Assembly: GCF_002217985.1 (NCBI RefSeq)
Contig: NZ_BCMI01000002.1
Coordinates: forward strand, 1 to 64,000
Direction: 5' to 3'
DNA: 64,000 nt
From: Secundilactobacillus pentosiphilus
GTDB taxonomy: Bacteria; Bacillota; Bacilli; Lactobacillales; Lactobacillaceae
Shown here: positions 1 through 8,247 of the stretch, piece after piece
Layout of the letters: every line of letters starts with the position of its first letter
Numbering within the stretch: position 1 is the first letter of the stretch
Program-made: the position numbers and the translations under genes
Notes under the pieces: model-generated
Told to the model about the DNA's origin: nothing
Seen by the model: the letters and a program-made list of their open reading frames with translations, nothing else
Database searches by the model: none

Positions 1-63
1 TCCCTGTTAAATATGCTTTAATAGCTATAATTTTAGTATCCCAGGAAATTTTAGTCATAGAAA

Positions 64-95
64 TACCCCCAAAGTTGTTTCCAACTTTGGGGGTA
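64..95 (-). terminator. Intrinsic terminator-like hairpin
   Basis: A perfect 14-bp stem (TACCCCCAAAGTTG and its complement) with a 4-nt TTTC loop. Read leftward it is followed only by a weak T-rich tail (TATTTCTA). It would end leftward transcription from the gene at 247-693. Confidence 0.5.
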
Positions 96-133
96 CACGT
101 CAATCAGCGCTCTTTTACTGTTCTCTTCTAACC

Positions 134-244
134 GTGTCCGACAAGGCAGGGCCCTGCGTGTAAGGCGCTTATGCCACAAATCCAAGCCCACAATTTATGG
201 CATAAGCGCCTTACACTCCGGTCCCTAAACGCCTTGTTTCACAC
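134..244. repeat. Palindromic element, family 1, copy A (111 nt)
   Basis: Nested inverted repeat: outer GTGT/ACAC, then AAGGC/GCCTT, then AGGG/CCCT, then a 17-bp inner stem GTAAGGCGCTTATGCCA with its exact complement, and a central loop holding AAATCC. It has the same architecture and exact length as copies at 9573-9683 and 14219-14329, with compensatory changes in the stems. It sits directly after the stop of the leftward gene 247-693. Confidence 0.75.
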
Positions 245-246
245 TC

Positions 247-693
247 TCAATACAAATTATCATTATGGTCATTATTATGATATGCCCACGAATCAAACCA
301 GCCAGCGTCGTAGCTATCATCATACGAATCACCCGAGTAGCCACCGCCCCCACCAGTTTTATTATCCAGCCAGACAAAGAATTCAAGCATGAGCACTAGA
401 CCCAATATCATGAACAGTATCAGCCCGATGTCGATGACCCACCACTTGACGTATGGCCAGACCCACTTGATCACGTTAATCATCAGTATCGCCGTCCCAA
501 GTGTGGTGAACCATGAACGCTTTTGCTTACGCCGAGTCCGGCGCCTCTCTTCTTGCTGCGCCTGCGGTTCAACCAGTGGGTGCTTAACTTTGGTGGTCGC
601 ACCAATGACGTATTTATAGTGAGACTGTGGATGAGACTCTGTTTTGGCATACATCTGTGGTGCTGGTTTTGCTGCTTTCAATTGAACGGTCAT
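247..693 (-). CDS. Small membrane protein of unknown function
   Basis: 148 aa, not recognised. The N-terminal 60 residues are polar and end in a strongly basic stretch (EERRRTRRKQKR). Two hydrophobic segments follow at about 63-82 and 85-108. The C-terminal tail is rich in Gly, Asp, Tyr and Asn, including a run of five glycines. The basic block before the first segment suggests a cytoplasmic N terminus. ATG start at 693 with AGGAAG about 12 nt upstream. It is monocistronic: the palindromic element at 134-244 and a hairpin at 64-95 follow it. No enzymatic motif is visible. Confidence 0.6.
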   Translation of the reverse strand: MTVQLKAAKPAPQMYAKTESHPQSHYKYVIGATTKVKHPLVEPQAQQEERRRTRRKQKRSWFTTLGTAILMINVIKWVWPYVKWWVIDIGLILFMILGLVLMLEFFVWLDNKTGGGGGYSGDSYDDSYDAGWFDSWAYHNNDHNDNLY

Positions 694-960
694 TCGTCCC
701 GCTTCCTTTTACGTCTGTTCTGCCACTTCTAAGTTTACCCGCTAATTAAACTTATCACAACAGAATTCAACAGATGAATATGCTAAGCTTCACCTTAACG
801 TTATCGCTTGTGATGATCAGCGAGAAAATCAAGCTGTCCTTCACAAAGAAAAGCCTGCTGTATGAATGATGCCGTCCGCAAAATCAAGAAATTAATTCGC
901 ACTGCGTATTACATGTGTCGTCTAAAAATGCTAAACTAATCAAGAAGTGAGGCGGAGAAT
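694..960. other. Intergenic region, no gene seen
   Basis: Divergent spacer between the leftward gene 247-693 and the rightward gene 961-1632. It is AT-rich with no ORF of note and should hold both promoters. I see no convincing -35/-10 pair, only a TAAACT-like -10 near 931. Confidence 0.4.
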
Positions 961-1632
961 GTGAAAAATACGATGAAAGAACGGTGGATTGGCTTAATTG
1001 CCGGTCTGATTTGCAATGCTTTTGGAAATGCACTATCGATTGCCGGTAATATGGGGAGTGGCGTTTGGTCAGCTTCCGCGGTGAACTTACATAACTGGAC
1101 GAGCATCAGTTTGGGCGTCCTGCTTTTTGGTATTGGTGTAATTAACGCCCTGACCAACCAGCTTCTGATCCATCACTGGGATGGCAAGCGGTTCTTTGGC
1201 GAGGTCCTGTTCGTCATGTTTTTCGGGACCTTCGTGCAGTACTTCGTGCGCTGGTTCGATTCAATCGGTGTCAATACTGCGCCCATCATCTTGCGTTTGC
1301 TCTTAAGCTGTACGGGGATTGCGCTGTTTTGTGTCGGTATTTCACTTTACCAACGTGCTAATATCGTGATGCACCCCAACGATGATACGACAAATATCCT
1401 GCGCTTTATGTACCTTAAGGGAAACGCTACGGCGTCGCAGCTGCTAGACTTCATGCCACCGCTGATCGTTTGTGCCATCGCCTATTTCCCAACGGGCCGG
1501 ATTGATTCAATCAACTTGGCAACCCTGTTTTCCATTATTTGCAACGGATTTATCATTGCTGCGTCCGACCGGCATATTTGGCCGCATCTCAAACACAACT
1601 TTAAAACTAAAACCGCAACCGCTACAGAGTGA
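961..1632 (+). CDS. YczE/YitT-like integral membrane protein
   Basis: 223 aa with about five hydrophobic segments. The N-terminal pattern (LIAGLICNAFGNALSIAGN, then GSGVWSA) resembles the YczE/DUF6198 group of Bacillota membrane proteins, distantly related to YitT. Function is unknown for the group. The start is GTG at 961 behind GTGAGGCGGAG; the overlapping ATG at 959 is followed at once by TGA and cannot be used. It is monocistronic and converges on the tetR gene across a shared terminator at 1632-1669. Confidence 0.65.
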   Translation: MKNTMKERWIGLIAGLICNAFGNALSIAGNMGSGVWSASAVNLHNWTSISLGVLLFGIGVINALTNQLLIHHWDGKRFFGEVLFVMFFGTFVQYFVRWFDSIGVNTAPIILRLLLSCTGIALFCVGISLYQRANIVMHPNDDTTNILRFMYLKGNATASQLLDFMPPLIVCAIAYFPTGRIDSINLATLFSIICNGFIIAASDRHIWPHLKHNFKTKTATATE

Positions 1633-1669
1633 AAAAAGACCGAAAGCAACTTGCTTTCGGTCTTTTTTT
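1632..1669. terminator. Bidirectional intrinsic terminator
   Basis: GACCGAAAGCAA/TTGCTTTCGGTC stem flanked by A6 on the left and T7 on the right. It serves the rightward gene 961-1632 and the leftward ABC/tetR operon. Confidence 0.85.
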
Positions 1670-2315
1670 ACTCTGCTTCAAATCCGTGTTCCAAGATTTC
1701 GTACTCTTCCCGAATTTCATTAATGATCGGTTCAAAATCCTCAATTTTCGCATCGGGGTACTGCTTCATAAACCCTTCAGCCTCCGTGAAAACCGATGTG
1801 CCGATCGCGTTTAGCAACTTCTTTAAGACGGCTTTATCAACACCTGGCCGGAGTTTCATCCGGTCAAGCACGGGTTCTTCTAATGTCGCCAAAGAAGTGG
1901 TGGTCTGCTTTTGCCAAAGGGCACTCATGGCTGGCCGAATCTCCTCGGGCAGCACGTTCATTTCACCAAAGGATTGGATGGACAGCCGAAATTCAGCTGG
2001 ATATTCCAGTTGAAGCTGGATCTTATAGCGAACCGCCCGTTCGATCATGTCGCCGAGATCCTTGGCGTCGGTCCAGACGGTAAAGTCAGCTCGCTCTGTC
2101 AGCATCTCGATCACGTACGTTACGGTGGCTAAATAGAGGTGTCCTTTGTCGCCAAAATAGCGGAAAACGATCCCCTTTGAGACCTCCGCCGCCCTCGCGA
2201 TGTCGGCAGTTTTAGCCTGTAAATAACCGTGTTCAGCAAAAATTTTAGTCGCACTGGCCATGATCCGGCTGACCTTTTCCGGATCCTTGGGAATGTCAGG
2301 ATTCAACTCAAGCAT
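1668..2315 (-). CDS. TetR/AcrR family transcriptional regulator
   Basis: 215 aa. The N-terminal TetR helix-turn-helix is clear (IMASATKIFAEHGY, TADIARAAEVSKGIVFRYF, about residues 20-60). The C-terminal half is the helical ligand-binding domain. The start chosen is ATG 2315 behind a perfect AGAGGAGG; a TTG at 2342 would overlap the upstream gene and swallow that site. It is the third gene of an operon with the ABC ATPase and permease. Family practice and this position suggest it represses the operon and responds to the exported compound. A near-palindrome over the operon's -35 box (4933-4947) is a candidate operator. Confidence 0.85.
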   Translation of the reverse strand: MLELNPDIPKDPEKVSRIMASATKIFAEHGYLQAKTADIARAAEVSKGIVFRYFGDKGHLYLATVTYVIEMLTERADFTVWTDAKDLGDMIERAVRYKIQLQLEYPAEFRLSIQSFGEMNVLPEEIRPAMSALWQKQTTTSLATLEEPVLDRMKLRPGVDKAVLKKLLNAIGTSVFTEAEGFMKQYPDAKIEDFEPIINEIREEYEILEHGFEAE

Positions 2316-2331
2316 ACCGCTTTTTCCTCCT

Positions 2332-3951
2332 CTAATTTTCAATCAAATCGCGTCGCTGGTATAAATAATCACCAATCAATATTAACACCGCACTCAGTAG
2401 TACCAGCCAACCAGCCTGATCCCACTGAACCGTCTTCAAGGGAACCTTATTGATCCAGCCGAACGGGGTCAGCTTCTTGGTCCACTCCGGAAAGTCCAGC
2501 AGGCCGCCAAGGTAAATTGACAGCAGCGCGTAAATGGGAATGACCCAGGCAACTTGCTGCAGCTTCGGGAGCAGTCCCAGCACCACGGCAACAATGCCGA
2601 TCACGACTAAGACTGCCGGTGCAAACGCCCAAAACGACCGCATCAGTCGGCTGATTGCAAACGGGTCTTTGGCGCCCTGGCTGCCCAACGCCATGCCAAA
2701 GGTACCGGCAAACAGCGCCAATACACCGGCAACCGTGCCAACTAACGTATAGGCACCAAATAAATGGCGTCGTGATACGCTGCGGGCGTGGATCGATTCC
2801 AGCCAGCCCTTCCGTTCGTCGCTGTTAAGCCGCAGCATCGTGGCAATCGCCGGCACGGAGGCGCCGATCGCCATTACCACGCTCATTAAAGCCGCAAACT
2901 GCAGCGTGGTGGCTCGGCCAACGGACGCAGCGGCTGCGGGACCAATAATTTTCGCAACCATGGGACTATTCGTCATCATGTCGCCAACGGTATTAAATAA
3001 GGTCCCCATACTGACACCGTAAACAGCCAGCCCAACAAACCAGGCGATCATACTGGTGCGTTCCAGCCGAAAAACCAGCGTCACGGGCCCTGCCAGCAAG
3101 GAACTGGCACGACCGCGCCCGGGCCGGTCTGGTAAGAGGCCGGCACCTAGATCCCGTTCTGAACTGACAACAACCGTCACGATCAAAACCACGACTGCTA
3201 ACCCCAGCATCTCTAAAATCGGTACCACGCGATTCTTGCCGTAAGGGTCGATCTTTTCCACCCAGCCGAAAATCGTCCACCAGGTGTATTTAACGTTTCG
3301 CACGTCCGTCATCGCTCTGAAAAGATAGAGCAGTCCCAGTAAACTGTAACTCATCGTCGTTGCACCGCGAGCGTTGCTGGCCAACTGAGATAAAAGCAGG
3401 CTAAGGGTCCCAAACATGAAACCAAAAACTGCTAAGCCGATACCGAACAGCCAGTCACCGGTGATATCGGCACCGTCCATATTGATGGCTTGAAGCGTTG
3501 CCGAAGACAGTACGCCCGTTACGCCATTGATGATCAGTAACTCGTACACCGTGGCCAGCAAAGGACTTTGCCGGCCAACACTGTGTGCCCGCACCATTTC
3601 CAGCACGCCGTTGTCTTCCTGGGTTCGGGTATTACGAATGGCAAAGTAGATGTTCATGATGGCCATTAGTAAGCCCGTAAAAACCATCATTGAAGCCGCA
3701 AAAATAGCAGCGGTCGTATACGGCTTCACGGCAGTAAAGGGGCCAAACAGCGCGGCCATGGACGGTGTATCCAGTGCCGCCACTAGTGACGCTACTTGCT
3801 TATCGTTACCAGTAAGCCCAATAATTTTACTGGCACCGGCAGCCACCATGCTGACGATTCCTAACAGCCAAATGATAATCGCAAACCGGTCATGTCTGAG
3901 ATACATCCGGGTCAGATAACCGGTTTGTGCCGTCTGATTACTTTGTGTCAT
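2332..3951 (-). CDS. ABC exporter permease, multidrug type
   Basis: 539 aa with about 12 hydrophobic segments, resembling the large single-chain permeases of polyketide/multidrug ABC exporters (COG3559-like) in Gram-positive bacteria. The chosen ATG at 3951 (MTQSNQTAQTGYLTRMYLR) lies behind GGAGGGGACTGAGG and overlaps the 3' end of the ATPase gene by 14 nt, a sign of translational coupling. An upstream in-frame start would lie deep inside the ATPase gene. With the adjacent ATPase it should form an exporter; the substrate cannot be told from sequence. Confidence 0.8.
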   Translation of the reverse strand: MTQSNQTAQTGYLTRMYLRHDRFAIIIWLLGIVSMVAAGASKIIGLTGNDKQVASLVAALDTPSMAALFGPFTAVKPYTTAAIFAASMMVFTGLLMAIMNIYFAIRNTRTQEDNGVLEMVRAHSVGRQSPLLATVYELLIINGVTGVLSSATLQAINMDGADITGDWLFGIGLAVFGFMFGTLSLLLSQLASNARGATTMSYSLLGLLYLFRAMTDVRNVKYTWWTIFGWVEKIDPYGKNRVVPILEMLGLAVVVLIVTVVVSSERDLGAGLLPDRPGRGRASSLLAGPVTLVFRLERTSMIAWFVGLAVYGVSMGTLFNTVGDMMTNSPMVAKIIGPAAAASVGRATTLQFAALMSVVMAIGASVPAIATMLRLNSDERKGWLESIHARSVSRRHLFGAYTLVGTVAGVLALFAGTFGMALGSQGAKDPFAISRLMRSFWAFAPAVLVVIGIVAVVLGLLPKLQQVAWVIPIYALLSIYLGGLLDFPEWTKKLTPFGWINKVPLKTVQWDQAGWLVLLSAVLILIGDYLYQRRDLIEN

Positions 3952-4858
3952 GTTCCTCAGTCCCCTCCGTGTTGTAATACCGAATAAACAGATCTTCCAA
4001 GGTCGGCGGGGTGGTCTGCAAGGCGACAATGCCGCGTTGGGATAAATCAGTGATCACCGCACCAATTTGAGCCGTGTCAACGGCAAAACTGGCCTTGTTT
4101 GCTACCTGCTCATCGGCCTTGAAACCGTGCACGCCCGTTAGTCCTGCCACGCCTGTCAGTGCCTGCTCCGTTTGGACGCTCACCAGGGTCCGCGTCAGTT
4201 GACGCATCTGTTCCAGTGTCCCCGTTTCAACAATTTCGCCGCTACGAATAATCCCAATTCGATCACACATCCGTTCAACTTCGGAAAGGATGTGGCTAGA
4301 CAGCAGCACACTTTTGCCCTGACGCTTTAATGCCAGCACCTGTTTTTGAAATAGCTCTTCCATTAATGGATCAAGCCCGCTGGTAGGCTCATCAAAGATG
4401 TACAGGTCGGCGGCGGTGGATAACGCGGCAATCAGTGCTACTTTCTGACGGTTGCCTTTTGAGTAGGTCCGTGACTTTTTCTTCGGATCCAGCTCAAAGG
4501 CCTTGATCAGTTCGTCTGTTTTCTGACTATGTTGCTGGTGGTTGAGTTTCAGTAGAAAGTCGATCATTTCTCCGCCAGTCAGATTGGGCCACAAATACAC
4601 GTCACCGGGAACGTAGGCGATCCGGTTATGAATGGAGACAGCCCGCTGCCACACGTCTTCGTTAAAAATTGTCGCCGCCCCGCCACTCGCCTTTAGAATG
4701 CCCAGCAAAACCCGGATCGTAGTGGATTTACCGGCACCGTTCGGCCCGATGAAGCCAAATACTTCCCCCGCCTGAACGTCAAACGTAATGTTCTTTAAAG
4801 CCTGAAACTTACCAAACGATTTCTGTAGGTGATCGATCTTAACGACTGCCTGTGTCAT
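3938..4858 (-). CDS. ABC transporter ATP-binding protein
   Basis: 306 aa. A complete nucleotide-binding domain spans about residues 5-230: Walker A GPNGAGKST, a signature-like YSKGNRQKV, Walker B LYIFDEPTSGLDPL and the H-loop SSHIL. The C-terminal 80 residues are a regulatory extension typical of drug-export ATPases of the CcmA/DrrA type. It is the first gene of the operon ATPase-permease-tetR and is driven by a strong promoter at 4912-4940. It powers the permease encoded downstream. Confidence 0.9.
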   Translation of the reverse strand: MTQAVVKIDHLQKSFGKFQALKNITFDVQAGEVFGFIGPNGAGKSTTIRVLLGILKASGGAATIFNEDVWQRAVSIHNRIAYVPGDVYLWPNLTGGEMIDFLLKLNHQQHSQKTDELIKAFELDPKKKSRTYSKGNRQKVALIAALSTAADLYIFDEPTSGLDPLMEELFQKQVLALKRQGKSVLLSSHILSEVERMCDRIGIIRSGEIVETGTLEQMRQLTRTLVSVQTEQALTGVAGLTGVHGFKADEQVANKASFAVDTAQIGAVITDLSQRGIVALQTTPPTLEDLFIRYYNTEGTEEHDTK

Positions 4859-4911
4859 CGTCGTCCCCTCCTTATTGCCGGCCTGAATAGACCAGACTTA
4901 GATTTCACCCA

Positions 4912-4940
4912 GAGTATATCTCCTATTAACCTGTAAGTCA
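4912..4940 (-). promoter_or_regulatory. Sigma-A promoter of the ABC/tetR operon with candidate operator
   Basis: Leftward TTGACT, 17-nt spacer, TATACT. The -35 box lies within AGTCA-A-TGACT (4935-4945), a palindrome that could be the TetR operator. A second TTGACT-like box near 4986 with TATAAT downstream (19-nt spacer) probably starts the divergent aldo/keto reductase transcript. Confidence 0.7.
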
Positions 4941-5043
4941 ATGACTAATGGGTCAATATTGATTAAAACTGAATTTCACCTCTTATTGACTTAGAGTAAG
5001 CTTTAACCGTTATAATAAAATGAGTTGATATATAAGGAGGATT

Positions 5044-5895
5044 ATGATTATGACGATGACAATTCCAAACGTCTTATTAAATGATGGTCACCAGCTGCCT
5101 ATGCTGGGATTCGGAACTTATCAAGTGCGCGGGGCCAAAGGCCTCGATCAGATTCTGTCAGCCATTCACGATGGCTACCGGTCATTAGATACGGCCACGA
5201 ACTATGACAATGAAGGTATCGTGGGCAAAGCCATTCGGCAAAGCGGTATTCCGCGCAGCCAATTCTTTGTCACCTCTAAACTGCCGGGGAAATATCACCG
5301 TTACGACGATGCCCTAAACGCAATCACGGAGTCGCTTGCCCGGATGGGGTTAGATTATTTTGACCTGTTTTTGATTCACTGGCCGCTGCCCAAACGTGAC
5401 CACTACGTTGAAGCCTGGCAAGCGATGATCACCGCTCAAAAACTCGGCTTGATCCACACGATCGGCGTCTCAAACTTTTTACCTGAGCACTTGGATCGGC
5501 TAATTAAAGAAACTGGCGTTACCCCTGCCGTTAACCAAATTGAAATTCATCCGTACTGGATCAATGCAGACGGCTTAAAGGCTGACCAGGACCGCGGCAT
5601 CGCTACCGAAGCTTGGAGCCCACTAGGTCGCGGCAGTGCCTCATTGAAAGAACCAGTAATTCAAAAACTAGCCAAAAAATATAATAAAAATACTGGCCAG
5701 ATCATTCTGCGCTGGCACACCCAGCGAGGCATCGTGCCGCTGCCTAAGTCCAGCAGTTTGATTCACCAGCGGCAAAACCTGGATATTTTCGATTTTAAGT
5801 TGACCGAAAGTGAAGTTCAGGCGATCAACGCCCTGAGTAAACCAGACGGTCGAACCGCAAATCAAGATCCTAATGAATACGAAGAATTTGATTGA
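5044..5895 (+). CDS. Aldo/keto reductase
   Basis: 283 aa NADPH-dependent oxidoreductase of the AKR superfamily, (beta/alpha)8 barrel. The catalytic tetrad is visible as D49 and Y54 (LDTATNYDNE), K79 (VTSKLPG) and H112 (LIHWPLP). It matches the 2,5-diketo-gluconate/methylglyoxal reductase-like group in length and in motifs such as GVSNF and IEIHPYW. Start ATG 5044 follows AAGGAGG by 3 nt; the in-frame ATG 5050 has better spacing and may be the true start. It is monocistronic and divergent from the ABC operon. The physiological substrate is unknown. Confidence 0.88.
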   Translation: MIMTMTIPNVLLNDGHQLPMLGFGTYQVRGAKGLDQILSAIHDGYRSLDTATNYDNEGIVGKAIRQSGIPRSQFFVTSKLPGKYHRYDDALNAITESLARMGLDYFDLFLIHWPLPKRDHYVEAWQAMITAQKLGLIHTIGVSNFLPEHLDRLIKETGVTPAVNQIEIHPYWINADGLKADQDRGIATEAWSPLGRGSASLKEPVIQKLAKKYNKNTGQIILRWHTQRGIVPLPKSSSLIHQRQNLDIFDFKLTESEVQAINALSKPDGRTANQDPNEYEEFD

Positions 5896-5951
5896 TTTAA
5901 GCCCCAAAAGGCGTGTTGAAACAGCGCCATTACGCCCTTTATAACAGATAG

Positions 5952-5980
5952 TTGACATTTACCGAATATCATTGTATTAT
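5952..5980 (+). promoter_or_regulatory. Strong promoter of an orphan leader RNA
   Basis: TTGACA, 17-nt spacer, TATTAT. The predicted start near 5987 feeds a roughly 125-nt transcript that ends at the terminator at 6080-6110. Confidence 0.7.
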
Positions 5981-6008
5981 GGCCTCAATCAAAAAAGGGG
6001 GTGATGCT

Positions 6009-6062
6009 TTGAGTTACGGAATATGTCTTAAAGCATCAGCTACGGAGCTTTCAGTTAACTAG
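6009..6062 (+). CDS. Putative leader peptide, 17 aa
   Basis: TTG start, reading MSYGICLKASATELSVN and stop, 5 nt after AGGGGGTG. The ORF overlaps the first hairpin and ends just before the 3' arm of the second, so a ribosome stalled on it could decide between them. It has no similarity I recognise. Translation is inferred only from the ribosome binding site and the geometry. Confidence 0.35.
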   Translation: MSYGICLKASATELSVN

Positions 6063-6079
6063 CTGATACTTAAGAGAGG

Positions 6080-6110
6080 GTCCTGCGAAATCTAATCGCG
6101 GGGCTTTTTT
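6080..6110 (+). terminator. Intrinsic terminator of the orphan leader RNA
   Basis: GTCCTGCG pairs with CGCGGGGC (two G-U pairs) around a 9-nt loop, then T6. Confidence 0.8.
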
Positions 6111-6117
6111 AGTGTGC

Positions 6118-6228
6118 GGAGCAACACGGGGTGACCCCAGAATATAAGCGAGAAGAAACGGGTATTCCTGCACTTGGGAATGCCCGTTTCTTCTCGCTTA
6201 TATGGCCGGGGTCAGTGTTGCGGAGCAT
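6118..6228. repeat. Long perfect palindrome, unrelated to the two main families
   Basis: Outer GCAACAC/GTGTTGC, then GACCCC/GGGGTC, then a long inner stem beginning ATATAAGCGAGAAGAAACGG with its complement, and a short loop at TGCACTT. Open frames across it are by-products of the palindrome. It would make a very stable cruciform or RNA hairpin. I see no other copy in this window. Confidence 0.7.
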
Positions 6229-6467
6229 GATTCGGCTATGTTGCCTCAAAGAACATCCCAAACTAATCAACTCACCCAATACTAATCACCAGCTTTTCTC
6301 ATACCTAATAGCTGATTATGGCTGATTATGCATTTGGTGTTTGTTCATACCACACTCTGAAAACTGCGACTGCCCGACTAGTGGTCACGAAACCGCTCAC
6401 AAGGAAAAAACTTTTTTGCATATTTTCAGCTTCAAAAATTAAGATTTAAATTGTTCGTGAAATACCA

Positions 6468-6496
6468 TTGAAACCCCAGTAATATATGCTTATAAT
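6468..6496 (+). promoter_or_regulatory. Promoter of the purine permease gene
   Basis: TTGAAA, 17-nt spacer, TATAAT. The predicted start near 6503 leaves an untranslated leader of about 325 nt before the permease at 6829. Confidence 0.6.
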
Positions 6497-6502
6497 AACT
6501 CA

Positions 6503-6828
6503 CAAGGTAATGAGACGAATGATGTTAACTGTTTAATAATTAACTTTCGTTCTTTCCACGCCCCTAACTGAATAATAAGTGAGGTGGTTTCATTTGTCGC
6601 AAACTAGCGAATGATTCACTAGGCATGTCGTATGACCGCTGCCTAAAATGCCAAGGAGGAAATCAGACTTGGCTACTTAGCCGCCTTATACCTGGTCTCA
6701 CTGCCCACCCTCTATTCCACCTGACAGTGTTGCCAATCTTTGACATAACCGATATATCAAACGACTAAGCAGACGGTTGATGATGTTCAAGGAACTCAAG
6801 TCAATTCAAAGGGAGAATAACTTATATT
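6503..6828 (+). promoter_or_regulatory. Long structured leader of the purine permease gene
   Basis: Several local stems are visible: TCGC/GCGA (6595-6609), TAGGCA/TGCCTA (about 6620-6646), GCCAAG/CTTGGC (about 6650-6675), and an enclosing AGGTGG/CCACCT pair (about 6582 with 6718). It does not match the purine riboswitch core. No U-tract terminator is seen. A tiny ORF (TTG start, six codons, 6595-6615) follows a GAGGTGG site. This may be an RNA regulator or simply a long 5' UTR. Confidence 0.35.
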
Positions 6829-8196
6829 ATGGATCGCAAACAAAATGGCTTATTGTATGGACCAGACGACAAGGTTCCATACACCCAAGCTGGCTTCTTA
6901 GGCTTGCAGCACGTGCTGGCAATGGACGTCTACGTTGCACCAATTATTATGGCCGGTTTACTATCGATGTCCGTAGCCCAAAAGAGCGGCTTTTTACAAG
7001 CTGCCTTCATCGCCTGCGGTATCGGGACAATTTTACAGACGAAGTTCTTTCTAAAGTTGCCCGTTTCTCAAGGTCCATCCTTCGTTCCCGTGGGTGCCGT
7101 TGCCGGAATTTATCTCGCAAACGGCGGTGCCCATGGCGGAATGGCCACCGTTTTAGGGTCGTTAGTTGTCGGGTCATTTTTACTCATTGCATTAGGCGTT
7201 ACTGGCGTCTTTCAAAAAGTCATCTCCAAGTTAGTCCCTGCCATTGTTGGCGGTACGATTATCACTTGCGTGGGCTTATCATTATTGCCAGGCGCTTTAA
7301 ACGATAATATCTTTGATGCCCCAGGCAATATCAATGCCAATATGACCATTGCTGCTGCTACGGGTATTACTATGTTAATTGCTATTATTTTGAGTATGCG
7401 GGTACCGCAATTAAGAAAAGCGCTTAAAGTCAGCTCAATCATCATTGCGCTGATTGTCGGCTCGGTCGTTGCGACTTCAATGGGCCGCTTCGATTGGTCA
7501 ACCGTTAAGGCCGCACCATGGTTCAGCTTACCTCAGTTTACGTCGGTACACTACGGACTGCATTTTTCACTTCCCGCTATTCTAACGTTTGTCGTCATCT
7601 ATTTAGTGCTAACGACTGAAACAACTGGGACTTGGTTTGCTATGAGTGCCGTTACCGGTGAAAAAATCAATAAAAAGCAGTGGAACATGGGGATTATCGG
7701 CGAAGGAATCAGCTGCTTATTTGCAGCTCTGCTGGGCGCCACCCCTATGACCGGGTATTCAACTAACGCCGGGGTCGTTTCCGTTACTGGTGTTGCCAGT
7801 AAACGGGTCTTCATCTCTGCTGGTTTTTGGTTTATCATCCTTGGCTTCTGCGGCAAATTGTCAGCCTTCTTCGCTGCGGTTCCAGCACCCGTCATCGGTG
7901 GTGTTTATTCCATCATCTGTGTCATTATTATGCTGAACGGACTCAATGTTGTCCGTGACTTGAAGACCGGCGAAAGCGGCATCTATATCATTGGTGTGCC
8001 AATCGTTTTAACTATGGCCATGGTCTTATTACCAGCCAAAGTGACTAACGAAGCACCTCAGCTGCTGCAATACTTACTGGGCTCTCCAATTACGATCGCT
8101 GCCATTAGCGCGATCATCTTAAACCTATTAATGTCAAAAAAACAAGCGGTGCCGGCCAAGAATTCTGAAGCTGTACAAGCTCCTACCGGCCGGTAA
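6829..8196 (+). CDS. NCS2 family purine (xanthine/uracil-type) permease
   Basis: 455 aa with about 14 hydrophobic segments. Family features of nucleobase:cation symporter-2 include the N-terminal LGLQHVLAMDVYVAPI and the conserved TETTGTWFAMSAVTGE and PVIGGVYSIICVI stretches. The sequence is closer to xanthine/uric acid-type permeases than to UraA. ATG start at 6829; GGGAG lies 16 nt upstream, a longer spacing than usual. It is monocistronic, with a terminator at 8213-8247. The long leader suggests RNA-level control by a purine-related signal, which is inference only. Confidence 0.85.
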   Translation: MDRKQNGLLYGPDDKVPYTQAGFLGLQHVLAMDVYVAPIIMAGLLSMSVAQKSGFLQAAFIACGIGTILQTKFFLKLPVSQGPSFVPVGAVAGIYLANGGAHGGMATVLGSLVVGSFLLIALGVTGVFQKVISKLVPAIVGGTIITCVGLSLLPGALNDNIFDAPGNINANMTIAAATGITMLIAIILSMRVPQLRKALKVSSIIIALIVGSVVATSMGRFDWSTVKAAPWFSLPQFTSVHYGLHFSLPAILTFVVIYLVLTTETTGTWFAMSAVTGEKINKKQWNMGIIGEGISCLFAALLGATPMTGYSTNAGVVSVTGVASKRVFISAGFWFIILGFCGKLSAFFAAVPAPVIGGVYSIICVIIMLNGLNVVRDLKTGESGIYIIGVPIVLTMAMVLLPAKVTNEAPQLLQYLLGSPITIAAISAIILNLLMSKKQAVPAKNSEAVQAPTGR

Positions 8197-8212
8197 CCGT
8201 GGCTATATAAGT

Positions 8213-8247
8213 AAAGCGCCTCACTTGATCAGTGAGACGCTTTTTTA
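8213..8247. terminator. Terminator embedded in the 3' end of the convergent gene
   Basis: AAGCGcCTCACT pairs with AGTGAGaCGCTT around GATC, followed by T6 rightward. The hairpin also encodes the last codons of the leftward EamA gene, so the two convergent genes overlap in this structure. Confidence 0.8.

Larger units (their letters stand above)
5987..6110 (+). ncRNA. Attenuator-like RNA with leader peptide and alternative hairpins
   Basis: A short transcription unit between a near-consensus promoter and an intrinsic terminator. It can form GATGCTTT/AAAGCATC (6003-6010 with 6030-6037), or the mutually exclusive longer stem 6027-6041 with 6061-6074. It contains a 17-codon ORF at 6009-6062 behind AGGGGGTG. 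This is the layout of peptide-dependent attenuation, but no gene follows directly; the next gene has its own promoter at 6468. It could instead be a free small RNA. I do not recognise a known family. Confidence 0.5.

Noticed and set aside
1-60. Start of the window as part of a gene
   Set aside because: Stops in all frames, AT-rich, no RBS; nothing can be supported.
171-732. Overlapping + strand open frames opposite gene 247-693
   Set aside because: No RBS, and the first lies in the palindromic element. The minus-strand gene has a better start and membrane-protein composition.
6131-6325. 64-codon open frame on the + strand
   Set aside because: It runs through the long palindrome 6118-6228 and has no ribosome binding site; the frame is a by-product of the inverted repeat.
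6503-6700. Purine riboswitch before the NCS2 permease
   Set aside because: The conserved purine-aptamer loops and core could not be found on either strand.
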